This document shows positions 22,164 to 31,306 of a stretch of DNA of 60,408 nt, one piece after another; position 1 is the stretch's first letter; each line of letters begins with the position of its first letter. The position numbers were made by a program, and so were the translations under genes. The stretch spans positions 1 to 60,408 of the IMG/VR virus record IMGVR_UViG_3300021961_000099. One strand, written 5' to 3'. Below the pieces are notes generated by a model. That model saw nothing but the letters and a program-made list of their open reading frames with translations. It ran no database searches and was not told where the DNA came from. The stretch is from a virus.

Positions 22164-23027
22164 TTATTTTTTTAGTTTAGTCAAATATTGTTTCATGTCC
22201 ATTTCAAGTATTGTATTCATAGTTTTCTTTGATACTCGATACTCGTGGAACTCTCTTTCTTCAGTTAAAAGGACCACAATACAACCTAAAAGTGGTGTAC
22301 CCTCATACTTGGTCCCTTCCAACATTTTTAATAACAATTTACCATAAAAAGGTAATTGTGTTTGATAGTGACCTAAAGCATTATCAGGTAAATCCTCAAA
22401 TGGTTTTTTCATATTCTTGGTATATCTTGTAACAGCAAAGTTTTTTGGTTTGTTTGTTTTCCAGTCTGTTATTAAAATACCTAACTTACCATTAGTCCCA
22501 ACAACCAACCAAACTTTATCGGGTTGTCCAGTATAACCAAGTTCGGGATGACCTAATACCATCTCAGTATCAATCAAGACACATCCTCTATCTTTAATTA
22601 GATCGATATATCTTTTTCCTGTGACAATCATAGTATCACTTTTAATTATTTGTTCAGCATCACATTCAAAGATCGGTTGACGAACTTCCTTCTCAACACC
22701 AAATTCTTTCAAAGTATGTTCTTCTAAAAAGAAGTGACATCGTGATCCGAGGTTGGTTGATATTCTACCAGCCTCAGCCCACTCTTCCATTAGTCTTTCT
22801 GCTTCATCAGGGTCTCCACCAGCCTTACTATATGCCGCTTGTTCTGTTGGAAATTCTTCGTAGAACAATTTCATTACTTTGGAAACTGATGGGAAGTCGC
22901 TTCTTAGATTTCCTTTATCATCCAACATGGTGTATTTATGTGACTCTTCCTCAAATGTTAATTGAAACTCTTTTTGTTTTTGTTCAATTATATCTCGTAT
23001 TTCTTGTGCAATCTGTTTTAAATCCAT
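22164..23027 (-). CDS. PD-(D/E)XK nuclease, RecB/exonuclease-like
   Basis: A 287-residue protein with the RecB-type nuclease core: His-98 (SRCHFFLEE), Asp-170 (YTGQPDKVWLV), Asp-188 and Lys-190 (ILITDWKTNKPKN), and Gln-222 with the following HYQTQLPFYGKLLL. These are the classic PD-(D/E)XK residues plus the downstream QxxxY-type motif. It probably degrades or resects DNA and may act with the gp46/gp47-like complex or with the primase encoded next to it (its ATG overlaps the primase stop). The precise substrate cannot be read from sequence. Confidence 0.8.
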   Translation of the reverse strand: MDLKQIAQEIRDIIEQKQKEFQLTFEEESHKYTMLDDKGNLRSDFPSVSKVMKLFYEEFPTEQAAYSKAGGDPDEAERLMEEWAEAGRISTNLGSRCHFFLEEHTLKEFGVEKEVRQPIFECDAEQIIKSDTMIVTGKRYIDLIKDRGCVLIDTEMVLGHPELGYTGQPDKVWLVVGTNGKLGILITDWKTNKPKNFAVTRYTKNMKKPFEDLPDNALGHYQTQLPFYGKLLLKMLEGTKYEGTPLLGCIVVLLTEEREFHEYRVSKKTMNTILEMDMKQYLTKLKK

Positions 23028-23926
23028 TATCTTATTATATAGTAATATTCATCTTTTATTTCACCCCTAAGATCCGCGATGTCCTTTTCATCAGGTAACT
23101 TTATTAATTTAATTCTTCCCCATAACTCACCACCGTGTAACTCGTGATATAGGTTTACGGCGTTTTCCCAAGCGTCAGCATCTAAACAGATGATAATATC
23201 ACCTTTAGCCTTTTTGTAGATTGTATCAAACAAAAGTTCTGACATATGTTTACCTAACATGGGAATTGAGTTGTCCAAAAATAATCCGTCAAAGGCACCT
23301 TCAACTAAAAATATATCTTTATTCCAATCAATCAGACTTTCCCAAAAGATGATTTTGTCTTTTTCTGCTTCAGGGTTTTTATATTTGGCTCGGGACATTG
23401 GGTTCCAACTTCTTGCAATATAATAGTTCAATTCACCCTTACTGTCGTATGATGGAATTACAATACGACCAGCGTGATCACCTTTATCACAGAAACCAAT
23501 TTGATATTTTTCAATCATATAATCGGAAATTCCCCGATTATGTAGATAATTTATAGCCTGTTTTCTTACCGGATATACTGTGCTAGAATCTTTAAACAAA
23601 GTGTATCCATTTGGAAGTTTGAGTGTCTTTTTCTTTTTTTCTCTTTTAATAACGGTTTCTGGTTTGAAAACTTGATATAATTTTTTTTGTTTTTTGTTAC
23701 CATATTTGTCAAATATCTTACCTAAAGCTCCATGGGTTCCCTCACTATCACCGCAGGACCAACACTTATAGACATTGTCTATGTAGTTAACTTCCAAATT
23801 GTGTTTATTTCTTCCATCGTCACACACAGGACAGTTGAAAGAAATTTGTCCTCGGTTGGGGTAGTGAAGTCCATGGTCACCCAAAACTTCCTCTAATAAC
23901 TCAACCAATGCTTCATTTTCATCCAT
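23027..23926 (-). CDS. DnaG-type DNA primase (gp61-like role)
   Basis: A 299-residue primase. The N-terminal zinc finger has Cys-32/Cys-35 (CPVCDDG) and Cys-55/Cys-58 (CWSCGDS). The TOPRIM catalytic domain has the glutamate in IFLVEGAFDGLF (Glu-209) and the DxD pair in IIICLDADAWENA (Asp-249, Asp-251). It makes RNA primers for lagging-strand synthesis and would work with the DnaB-like helicase encoded at 54924-56306. It is shorter than bacterial DnaG and lacks an obvious helicase-binding domain. A TTGATT-N17-TATATT promoter lies just upstream, so it probably heads the DNA-metabolism operon running to gp46. Confidence 0.88.
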   Translation of the reverse strand: MDENEALVELLEEVLGDHGLHYPNRGQISFNCPVCDDGRNKHNLEVNYIDNVYKCWSCGDSEGTHGALGKIFDKYGNKKQKKLYQVFKPETVIKREKKKKTLKLPNGYTLFKDSSTVYPVRKQAINYLHNRGISDYMIEKYQIGFCDKGDHAGRIVIPSYDSKGELNYYIARSWNPMSRAKYKNPEAEKDKIIFWESLIDWNKDIFLVEGAFDGLFLDNSIPMLGKHMSELLFDTIYKKAKGDIIICLDADAWENAVNLYHELHGGELWGRIKLIKLPDEKDIADLRGEIKDEYYYIIR

Positions 23927-23933
23927 CCCTTAT

Positions 23934-23962
23934 AATATAAACATAAACTTTCAATCAATCAA
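23934..23962 (-). promoter_or_regulatory. Sigma70-like promoter TTGATT-N17-TATATT
   Basis: On the minus strand TTGATT (23957-23962) and TATATT (23934-23939) are 17 bases apart, directly before the primase ATG at 23926. Confidence 0.55.
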
Positions 23963-23987
23963 CTACACAAAGTTTTGTAAGTTTTTA

Positions 23988-23994
23988 TATTTAT
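23988..23994 (+). promoter_or_regulatory. Candidate late promoter element on the plus strand (TATTTATTA)
   Basis: TATATTTATTACTGAT directly precedes the ATG at 24002, seven bases away. It matches the minus-strand motif but in plus orientation, so the motif follows gene direction. Confidence 0.55.
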
Positions 23995-24001
23995 TACTGA
24001 T

Positions 24002-24223
24002 ATGCCAACACAAATAGTCATTTCTAGTATTAATGGAGTCGCACCATTTGATGTATATACCTGTGACACTGGTTACACCACATGTGTGTATATTGATACA
24101 ATTATGAGTTTAAGTGATATTCCATATTCATTTTTCATCCCTGTGTTCATGGAACCTATGCCATCATGGGGTATAAAAGTCGTTGATGACACTAAATGTG
24201 TGATATCTCAAATTGTAACATAA
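24002..24223 (+). CDS. Small structural protein, paralogue of 33233-33463
   Basis: A 73-residue protein starting MPTQIVISSINGVAPFDVYT. It aligns by eye over its length with the minus-strand protein at 33233-33463 (MPTQIVLTGTTGLTPPFSGV), sharing the MPTQIV start, paired Cys, a central F-hydrophobic strand and a C-terminal C-x-x-x-QI. It is probably a small beta-rich tail component. It sits with the adhesin gene one base downstream on the plus strand and has its own late-type motif. The exact role is unknown. Confidence 0.65.
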   Translation: MPTQIVISSINGVAPFDVYTCDTGYTTCVYIDTIMSLSDIPYSFFIPVFMEPMPSWGIKVVDDTKCVISQIVT

Positions 24224-24224
24224 T

Positions 24225-25799
24225 ATGTCTTGTAGTACTTTAGGTTTATTTTCATCGGCTAGTGATCCAGTAATTTCTTGTAACACGATTGTTACGACAC
24301 CTTTATATGGAAGCGGTTTAACTATCGGTGATGTTGTATACACAGATTCGGGTTGTACAACACCATCTTTACTTTCTTTTTGGTCAAATGGTGTAAATGT
24401 TTATGATGTTGATGGTTCAGGTATTATCCAAGGTACATCGGGTTGTTCATGTAGTCAGTTTTTTTGTGTGGAAAATGACACAACATATGAAGATACTTAT
24501 CAATTAGCGGGTACTTATAGTGGTTATAATTATTTTACGGGTCAGTCAACAAATTATTTTATATTTTATTCAACAGGCGAAACACGATGGTGTTTAGCGC
24601 AAAATTTGGGAGATCCTTGTGATCAATTTGGGCCTTATGGTAGTACTTCAACATGTCCTAATTTAGATGATTCAGTTGCTTATAGTGGTTTTTGTGTAAC
24701 AACAACTACAACTATCAATCCATGTGCAACCTTTGACTACGAAGCAATTTTCGATTGTTATGTTCAACCAACACCTACAATTACAACAACACCTTCTCCC
24801 ACCCCAACTTTTACCCCAACACCGTCACCAACGGAAATATGTGGAGGAAAAACTATGTTATTAGTTGTTAACAAACTTTCACCCACACCTACCCCTACTC
24901 CCACACCTACCCCATCCGCAACTCCACAGGTAACAAGACCATGTAACTTCTCAGGTGAAGTAATTTTTAATTCTATAAACGAGATTATACAATGTGCGAA
25001 TAGTAAAAAATTCAGAGACTGTTTTACAGGTATTGAATATTATACTTCTGATATGGTTTTAGTTTCTGGAACAACTTCGCCTAAAGAAGGTTATGTTTAT
25101 AACGCAACAATTAACGGTCTAAACTATTGTGTAATATTTGAAGGTCTTTTTGAGAACATAAGTGGTGTTGACAATATTGAACTCACAAATGAAGTTGGTG
25201 CCTCCAACTTAGGGGCTTGTTTGGATTGTACTCCAATAGAACCGAGTCCAATTTTGGAGTGTATTGTCGTTCATTCAACTTGTGGTGTTGTGAATGTGAG
25301 CCCAAGTGGTTATTTAAACGGTAAACTTTTCTATCAGTGGTATTTTCCGTCTTTACCAGGAACTGTTTATAAAATATATTGGGATTCAATAAATTTGAGA
25401 TGGAATGCCGCTAACAATTTTTCAAGTATACCTGGATCTTACTTATACATTGATTCTCAGACACCTGTAGGTTCTACACTTGAATGGGTTGATTCTCCAT
25501 TGAATCAGAATTGTATCAAGAGTGTTAATAATTTTTATACAACTTTACTTGAGGTTCCTTGTCCTTCATTAACACCGACTCCAACACCAACCCCAAGTCC
25601 AACTCCTTGTGTTCAATATCAATATAGAGTTACTAACAATAGCCCTTCCAAATTAAGCGTTCAGTATACAAGTTGTCAAACGGGTTCTGAAAGTGTATCA
25701 CTAGCGGGTAATGTTTCCATAATAGTTTGTTCATCAACAACTCCTACATCAAACAATCCTCAGAATGTAGAAATTTCACAACTACCATATGTGTGTTAA
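24225..25799 (+). CDS. Cysteine-rich tail adhesin with Thr-Pro linkers
   Basis: A 524-residue plus-strand protein. Cys-containing beta-rich segments are separated by three Thr/Pro linkers (24770-24836, 24883-24926 and 25571-25609), for example [11 protein letters not shown] module at about residues 345-440 (GYLNGKLFYQWYF, VYKIYWDSINLRWNA, LEWVDSP) resembles repeated units in 29217-31289 and may bind carbohydrate, but I know no named family. It is probably a receptor-binding or decorative tail protein. It is on the opposite strand from the tail cluster and is followed by a terminator belonging to the convergent RuvC-like gene. Confidence 0.65.
   Translation: MSCSTLGLFSSASDPVISCNTIVTTPLYGSGLTIGDVVYTDSGCTTPSLLSFWSNGVNVYDVDGSGIIQGTSGCSCSQFFCVENDTTYEDTYQLAGTYSGYNYFTGQSTNYFIFYSTGETRWCLAQNLGDPCDQFGPYGSTSTCPNLDDSVAYSGFCVTTTTTINPCATFDYEAIFDCYVQPTPTITTTPSPTPTFTPTPSPTEICGGKTMLLVVNKLSPTPTPTPTPTPSATPQVTRPCNFSGEVIFNSINEIIQCANSKKFRDCFTGIEYYTSDMVLVSGTTSPKEGYVYNATINGLNYCVIFEGLFENISGVDNIELTNEVGASNLGACLDCTPIEPSPILECIVVHSTCGVVNVSPSGYLNGKLFYQWYFPSLPGTVYKIYWDSINLRWNAANNFSSIPGSYLYIDSQTPVGSTLEWVDSPLNQNCIKSVNNFYTTLLEVPCPSLTPTPTPTPSPTPCVQYQYRVTNNSPSKLSVQYTSCQTGSESVSLAGNVSIIVCSSTTPTSNNPQNVEISQLPYVC
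24770..24836 (+). repeat. Thr-Pro linker-coding repeat
   Basis: Low-complexity DNA of ACA/ACC/CCA-type codons encoding alternating Thr/Pro. Two similar stretches occur at 24883-24926 and 25571-25609 in the same gene. Confidence 0.7.
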
Positions 25800-25828
25800 A
25801 AAAAAATATCGTCCCGAAAGACGATATT
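25798..25828 (-). terminator. Rho-independent terminator of the RuvC-like gene
   Basis: A 9-bp perfect stem, AATATCGTC (25805-25813) with GACGATATT (25820-25828), has a 6-base loop and is followed on the minus strand by at least eight T. It lies between convergent genes. Confidence 0.85.
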
Positions 25829-25854
25829 CACAATTATTGGTTATTTGACCGATA

Positions 25855-26460
25855 TTATTTCCATATACCTTTTGATCTCATAAACCCTAACGCACATGTA
25901 TACGCATCTGTTTGATCAAAATTTTCCTTCTTAAGGGTGTTATTTCTTGTGTATAACCACTTAATTTGTGGTTCTCTTTTGGCCACTTTATCCCAAATTA
26001 TCATTTTTTTATCCACATCTTTAGGTAAGCCACCAAACAAGACATGTTTTTTCTTATCGTTTTCTTGAACTAATTCGGGGAATGCAAATTTTCTAGAGTT
26101 ATAAGTCGAAATAAACTCAGGAACTATATCCAAGATATTATAAATCTCTTTGAATATAAAACTATTGAATCGAAGTAATGTTTGAATTGTATAAATATTA
26201 TTCGAATTCAACAACGGCTCCTCAATTATTACTCTAACAATACCCAAATTTTTATATTGTTTAAGTTTTTCTGAAAAGATTTCAGATTTCAAAAGTAATT
26301 CTTTCAATTTATCTTCATCTTTATCTACTTTCGGTCTTGGTGAAACATGTGTTAGTTCGAGTAATTCTTCTGTTTGGATGTCAAACAACGCCCAACCTAT
26401 GGTTTTAGTTGAAATGTCAAGACCCAAAACCTTGGGGGAGTTTTTAATATTTTTTGCCAT
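25855..26460 (-). CDS. RuvC-like Holliday-junction resolvase
   Basis: A 201-residue RNase H-fold nuclease. Candidate catalytic acids are Asp-15 (KVLGLDISTKTIGWALFD), the glutamates in VRVIIEEPLL (about residue 79) and a late Asp in FDQTDAYTCALGFM near residue 190. This order fits RuvC-type resolvases, which cut four-way DNA junctions before packaging. T4 uses a different enzyme (endonuclease VII) for this step, so this would be a functional replacement. It is 60 bases from the end of the adhesin gene on the plus strand and ends at a strong terminator. Confidence 0.82.
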   Translation of the reverse strand: MAKNIKNSPKVLGLDISTKTIGWALFDIQTEELLELTHVSPRPKVDKDEDKLKELLLKSEIFSEKLKQYKNLGIVRVIIEEPLLNSNNIYTIQTLLRFNSFIFKEIYNILDIVPEFISTYNSRKFAFPELVQENDKKKHVLFGGLPKDVDKKMIIWDKVAKREPQIKWLYTRNNTLKKENFDQTDAYTCALGFMRSKGIWK

Positions 26461-26512
26461 AAGATTCTTTAATTAATTAATATATAAACAGATTGTTAAA
26501 AAATTGAATAGT

Positions 26513-29188
26513 TTAGAAATCTAACTTAATAACATACTGTTGTATACCTTGTCTGAGGACTGGCGATTGTAGTTTAGACATAACTAAAATATCTTCGTTT
26601 TCATCAAGTAACGCGATTTCGGTAACATATGATTGTGTACCAAATGTCCAAGTAGGATTTTGAGAAACCAAAAATTCAGAAGAACTAAGATTTATTTTGT
26701 ATTTCATCTCATAAATTGTGGCTTGAATGTCAGTTTCTAAATTACCATAGAAATAATATTCGTCACCAAAATTAAGTGATGTCGCACTATAATTTAAAGG
26801 TACTAAATCAATATAGTCATTCAAATTATAATACGGTGCTGCAGAATAATTCTGATCAGAAATAACAAATGTAGTCGCCGTAAGCGATTGTTGAGTAACA
26901 TATCCGTTAATGAACGAAGAACTAATCTGACTTGTGAAATCAATTAACTTCCAATTTTCAGGTACAGGCCTTTGACCAACAGGAACTTTTTGAGCTAAAA
27001 TTTGGAATTGTGTTGCGTAAAAACCTTGTGGTACAACACATGTTGGGCAGAAAGTTGGTGTCGGTGAAGGGGTGAATGTAGGAGTTTGAGTAGGTGTTGA
27101 TGTCGCAGTTGTAAATGGTGTATCTGTCGGAGTTTGAGTTGGGGTTAAAGTATTAGTTGGAGTAACTGTTTGAGTTGAGGTAATGGTTGGTGTTGGTGTT
27201 GGTGAAGAAAATGGTGACTCTGTTATTGATGGTGTTGGTGTATTAGTTGGTGTTGATGTATTTGTTGGTGTAACCGTTGGTGTTTCGTTTGGTGGCGGAT
27301 AAAATCCTGGTTGTACTAAACAAGGGAAATCACCACCAAACCTTACTGCAACATTCTTTGGTGTTTCAGGAGAACAGATGTTTTCCGTACCAACTATGTT
27401 AATATAATAATTACAGTGTAAAGAATTTGTAAAACCATTAGGATTAGACAATCGATAAGTAACCCACAGTGTTTCCGCTCCACCTGTTAGAACTCCTGTT
27501 GTGTCTGAAGTTCCACAAGTATTAGGTGTAATTAAAGAAACTTGAGGGGCGGGCAATGTCCAATTTCTATTTGACTTATAAGAAAGTGCCGCAATAATTT
27601 CTTCATCATCAATTACTATCATTTGTGAATCAGGATAAACCTTCCCTATTCTACTTGGAAGTCCGTTAGGTTGTGCAAATGTATCCCAAAGGTTGTAATA
27701 TCTCAAACCAGGTTGGTTCATATTTTCCGAAATTGACGATTTGGTATACTGTACTTGAAATAAGTTTTTGTTATCAAATCCTGGAGGATCAACATAAAAA
27801 GTTTGACCAAAGCAGCATTCAGGATTTTTATGCCACATTAGAGTTGGGATGTGTAGTCTAAAGTTTCTAGCCTGACCCTGTGTGTTAAGAGGGTTGGACG
27901 CATCGTATGGTTGCATTGCAAATTTTTCACCATAGAAGAAATCAATTGTTTGATTAGTATAATGAATAATAGCAATAGCCTTTTGGTTTGCCGGTGTAAC
28001 TACTTGTTTTTCACCAAATGAATTATAAAAATACACATCGTCCGTAGATGTCTGTGCACTTGTTGTATATCCCAAATATTCTTTAGATCCAAGATATTCT
28101 ATGGATCCAAATTTTGTATAGTTTTCAAATTGATTAGAAATTAAACCAGCGGGGCTTTCACTCCATGGAATATTCATATTCCATATTTTCACATCGAATT
28201 GGTCGGTATCACATACTGATTCAAAATCTATCACACTTTGACTCCAATGAGGTTCAGGAGTAAAACTATCGTACAATGGAACCATCTGTGGTGGATAGAT
28301 CAAAGCTCTTGCAACACATTCGCTAGATAATTCTGTAAAATCGGGAGTTGTTCTGTCTAGCGTTAATATGTTTCCACAAACAGCAACTATTCTATAAGTA
28401 AGGATTGGAAAGCAACTATAAATAACTTTTTGACAATCCGCTGCTGGTGGTACAGGACATATCGGACTGTTAGAAGGTGTTACACAAGGTGTTTTGGTAG
28501 GTGACGGTGTTGGTGTAAATGATGCACAAGGATCATCTAATGTAACCGATGGTGTTGGAGTAGATGTAGGTGTAAGATTAATTGTTGCTGTTGGTGTGGG
28601 TGTAGGTGTTGGGGTAGGTAAATTTTGACATGAACAATCACTTGCCGCATAACCATCATAATAAATTGTAATAAACTCCCCAACTTGTGGTGTATTATCT
28701 ATTGTTGGGTTGCAATCCAATCTATAAACTTCTATTTCGTTTGACCCACTCAAACTTGCCATATTTACAACATAATTTGGTGTAGATACATATTGACTTC
28801 CAGTGTGTGCACTCCAATTTATTGTTGTTGCGGTTGTATTACCTGTGAAAAAACCTCTTGGGGCCGCTCTGTTAAATACAGAATCAACTACAGAGTCCAT
28901 AAACGGAATACCATAAATATTTGTTTGTCCTTGATCGACAAGATAAGGGTATTTAATATATTGTCTGTTTGATTCTGGAACTCCACTACTATTTTGAGCG
29001 TTAAACTGAGGTTCCAAAATCATGGTATTTGATTGGTTATAAGTTGGGGGAAGAGTGTTATATGAAACTTCACTATCTCCTATCGCAAAATAAGCAATAT
29101 TGAACCTACCTTCAGACATTCTTTGTCTTCCTGTATCTGTTACTCTTGTGTTAACTAACCCCGAAGTGTTTTTAATTATGTAAGCCAT
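26513..29188 (-). CDS. Long tail-fibre/baseplate-attached protein with Thr-Pro linkers
   Basis: An 891-residue protein starting [20 protein letters not shown] and [17 protein letters not shown], an N-terminus I associate with phage tail or baseplate attachment. About residues 190-235 and 640-715 are Thr/Pro-rich linkers (for example [19 protein letters not shown]). Between them lie beta-rich regions with Cys (for example [10 protein letters not shown]). The long Pro/Thr segments would make extended stalks exposing globular receptor-binding domains. A late-type TATTTAT lies six bases before the ATG. It is the last gene of the tail cluster before the plus-strand island. Family not identified. 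Confidence 0.65.
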   Translation of the reverse strand: MAYIIKNTSGLVNTRVTDTGRQRMSEGRFNIAYFAIGDSEVSYNTLPPTYNQSNTMILEPQFNAQNSSGVPESNRQYIKYPYLVDQGQTNIYGIPFMDSVVDSVFNRAAPRGFFTGNTTATTINWSAHTGSQYVSTPNYVVNMASLSGSNEIEVYRLDCNPTIDNTPQVGEFITIYYDGYAASDCSCQNLPTPTPTPTPTATINLTPTSTPTPSVTLDDPCASFTPTPSPTKTPCVTPSNSPICPVPPAADCQKVIYSCFPILTYRIVAVCGNILTLDRTTPDFTELSSECVARALIYPPQMVPLYDSFTPEPHWSQSVIDFESVCDTDQFDVKIWNMNIPWSESPAGLISNQFENYTKFGSIEYLGSKEYLGYTTSAQTSTDDVYFYNSFGEKQVVTPANQKAIAIIHYTNQTIDFFYGEKFAMQPYDASNPLNTQGQARNFRLHIPTLMWHKNPECCFGQTFYVDPPGFDNKNLFQVQYTKSSISENMNQPGLRYYNLWDTFAQPNGLPSRIGKVYPDSQMIVIDDEEIIAALSYKSNRNWTLPAPQVSLITPNTCGTSDTTGVLTGGAETLWVTYRLSNPNGFTNSLHCNYYINIVGTENICSPETPKNVAVRFGGDFPCLVQPGFYPPPNETPTVTPTNTSTPTNTPTPSITESPFSSPTPTPTITSTQTVTPTNTLTPTQTPTDTPFTTATSTPTQTPTFTPSPTPTFCPTCVVPQGFYATQFQILAQKVPVGQRPVPENWKLIDFTSQISSSFINGYVTQQSLTATTFVISDQNYSAAPYYNLNDYIDLVPLNYSATSLNFGDEYYFYGNLETDIQATIYEMKYKINLSSSEFLVSQNPTWTFGTQSYVTEIALLDENEDILVMSKLQSPVLRQGIQQYVIKLDF
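27051..27291 (-). repeat. Thr-Pro linker-coding repeat
   Basis: The plus strand shows a GGTGTTGGTGTAGGTGTT-like pattern over about 240 bases, coding Thr-Pro linkers on the minus strand. A shorter one of the same kind occurs at 28475-28620. Confidence 0.75.
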
Positions 29189-29194
29189 TTTATG

Positions 29195-29201
29195 ATAAAT
29201 A
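29195..29201 (-). promoter_or_regulatory. Candidate late promoter element (TATTTATCA)
   Basis: The coding strand reads GAATATTTATCATAAA, six bases before the ATG at 29188. Confidence 0.5.
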
Positions 29202-29216
29202 TTCTTTACTCAATTT

Positions 29217-31289
29217 TTATGGGAAAATTGTTGGTTGATTTGGAATTGGGTTATTCAAAGCCACAAGACAACATTGACAATTAGACACCACAGGATTTGT
29301 TATATATACATCATAGTAACCTACAGCGTCTTTACACTTACCTGCGGTAAATCCTGTAATAATATCTGTTACACTTCCTGTGACCACTTGATTACTTGTT
29401 AATGTAATTGTGTTACTGTAAACTCTGTTAATTTGGAAGTAGTTCATTGGTGTTAAAGTTGTACATGGACCCGAAAGTGGTAATAAGTTTGTAGATGTAT
29501 TTACTAAGGTCATTTGATACGAACCATTTATAGTTGCGATATTATTATAAACAGGAACTGGATTCAAAGTTGTTGGATAATAACTTAACCATGATGACAT
29601 TCCGAGATCTACACTTATTGTCACACCCACAGGAAGGGTCGGTGCTGTAACGGTAAATGTGTCGTTAGCATAATTTGCATTCAAACTTACTGTATAAAGT
29701 GTAGGTGCGGTTCCATTTATTACAGTCTGAACAACTTGACTTGTTACTGAATTAGAATCTTTAACGATCACATAATATGTACCAGGTAGTAATCCATTAA
29801 ATATTGTTGAAAGTTGATAACTTTGTCCTCCGTTTATTGAGTATTCATATGGACCTACTCCGCCATCGGCATTCACTATTATACTTCCCTGTTGTTGACA
29901 TATCGCATCATTTGCGGAAATAGATAAATTGATTGTGTAGGCTGAAAAACATTCCCCCGATAAAACTAACATTTCATAAACAATCGGTGATCCTAAATTT
30001 TGCCAGTTTGTTAATGGTGGTGTTGTTGAGTCATAGTTGATCAAACTCACCCCGGGATATCCAGTCATAACCCACTGTACTGGTGTTGCACCTGAATTCC
30101 AATAAATAACATACTGTCCTGTAGACGAAGTCCAACTTGGTTGTCCATTGATTTCATTACTTGGGTCCATAGGTATCAACAAGTTTTCAGTCAGATAACC
30201 TGGTTTACTACTTCTTACAACTAAATTTACACAAAGTTCGCTGTCTACTTGAGGTTGTTCAGGTGGATTACATGGTCCTATGTAAGATTCTGTAATGTAA
30301 TACAGACTGTCGGCAATAATCTCCCAATCTCCTGTATTACCCGTCGCATAAAAGTTTTGTCCGTTGTCTAAAGTGTTATAAGCCGATCCTTGACATTGTA
30401 AATCAACACAGAAAGTCCATAAACCATTTGCACCATTCCAAAATACATACCCGAGATCTTCCAATCCGTTTTGTAAAAAATAATAAGGTTTACCATTTAA
30501 CAATCCTTGAGGTTGACTTGTTATGTACTCAACTTCACCAGTGAATAAAGTTTCAACAACAAAACACATTGCCGATAAAACTGTTGTTTCGGCACTTAGT
30601 ACACAGGTAGTAGTTGCCGTAAAATCACCATAATAATCAGTTACCGTAGCTGTATATGACCCAACTCCTAAATTTATTAGTGCTGGTGCAAAACTACCTA
30701 CTTCCCAAAAAACAGTGTATGGTGGGGTTCCACCCGTTATAATCAAGGTAGTTGACCCATCGAATGATTCACTATCGGAAGGTTGTTGTATCAAACACTC
30801 TACTGACATTGGAAATAATGTAATTACATCACATTCATTTGAAGGTTTAACTGAAGGGATTGTCGGTGGACATTGATTGTCTATACAGAAATCTGTAAGC
30901 TTTAATGGTATTTGAGTGTTAGTGTCAAATTGTGGATATACTTTACTACAAATATTGTAAGTGAATCCCTCTTCTATTGTTTCAACAACCAAATCATCAT
31001 TACAATCTACATATGTAACATCTGTGGTTTCATTAGCGGACCTTATGAAGTAACAATAACATGGACAATCACATGTCCCACCTGTCACTGAAGGGATTGA
31101 TTCTGTAACATCACATTCAATTTCACCCAATCCAAGAACATAAAAACATGTTTCAGGAACGACATTTGTAGAACCTGATATTGTGATTTGCACATATGAT
31201 GAAGAATGTGCACTCAAACCTGTATAGTTTGAAACTATTGGTTCGTAAGATCCATCACAAGAATATAATATATAACAATTTTCTACCAT
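29217..31289 (-). CDS. Tail adhesin with SprB-like repeats and a recurring LNGKPYY module
   Basis: A 690-residue protein. The N-terminal 170 residues are Cys-rich (CDCPCYCYFIR). Two units resemble SprB adhesin repeats: about residues 175-232 (IITGGTPPYTVFWEVGSFAP...LGVGSYTATVTDYYG) and about 470-525 (NADGGVGPYEYSI...GLLPGTYYVIVKDSNS). Two other units (about 240-345 and 355-450) share a GxLNGKPYYF ... YVFWNG/YVIYWNSG ... W pattern also seen in the plus-strand adhesin. SprB is the gliding adhesin of flavobacteria, so these domains suggest contact with a Bacteroidota surface. A late-type motif lies nine bases before the ATG. Confidence 0.7.
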   Translation of the reverse strand: MVENCYILYSCDGSYEPIVSNYTGLSAHSSSYVQITISGSTNVVPETCFYVLGLGEIECDVTESIPSVTGGTCDCPCYCYFIRSANETTDVTYVDCNDDLVVETIEEGFTYNICSKVYPQFDTNTQIPLKLTDFCIDNQCPPTIPSVKPSNECDVITLFPMSVECLIQQPSDSESFDGSTTLIITGGTPPYTVFWEVGSFAPALINLGVGSYTATVTDYYGDFTATTTCVLSAETTVLSAMCFVVETLFTGEVEYITSQPQGLLNGKPYYFLQNGLEDLGYVFWNGANGLWTFCVDLQCQGSAYNTLDNGQNFYATGNTGDWEIIADSLYYITESYIGPCNPPEQPQVDSELCVNLVVRSSKPGYLTENLLIPMDPSNEINGQPSWTSSTGQYVIYWNSGATPVQWVMTGYPGVSLINYDSTTPPLTNWQNLGSPIVYEMLVLSGECFSAYTINLSISANDAICQQQGSIIVNADGGVGPYEYSINGGQSYQLSTIFNGLLPGTYYVIVKDSNSVTSQVVQTVINGTAPTLYTVSLNANYANDTFTVTAPTLPVGVTISVDLGMSSWLSYYPTTLNPVPVYNNIATINGSYQMTLVNTSTNLLPLSGPCTTLTPMNYFQINRVYSNTITLTSNQVVTGSVTDIITGFTAGKCKDAVGYYDVYITNPVVSNCQCCLVALNNPIPNQPTIFP

Positions 31290-31298
31290 TAATTTATA

Positions 31299-31305
31299 AT
31301 AAATA
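31299..31305 (-). promoter_or_regulatory. Candidate late promoter element (TATTTATTA)
   Basis: The coding strand reads TTATTTATTATAAA, nine bases before the ATG at 31289. Confidence 0.5.
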
Positions 31306-31306
31306 A

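Noticed and set aside
25727-25915. Plus-strand frame crossing the end of the adhesin gene and the RuvC terminator
   Set aside because: It overlaps a strong terminator and the RuvC-like gene on the other strand; it is a shadow frame.
27051-27291. Short regular repeats suggesting a CRISPR array or minisatellite
   Set aside because: The period is that of Thr-Pro codons in an open reading frame, with no fixed spacer length or conserved direct repeat. It is a coding linker. No CRISPR array is seen in the window.
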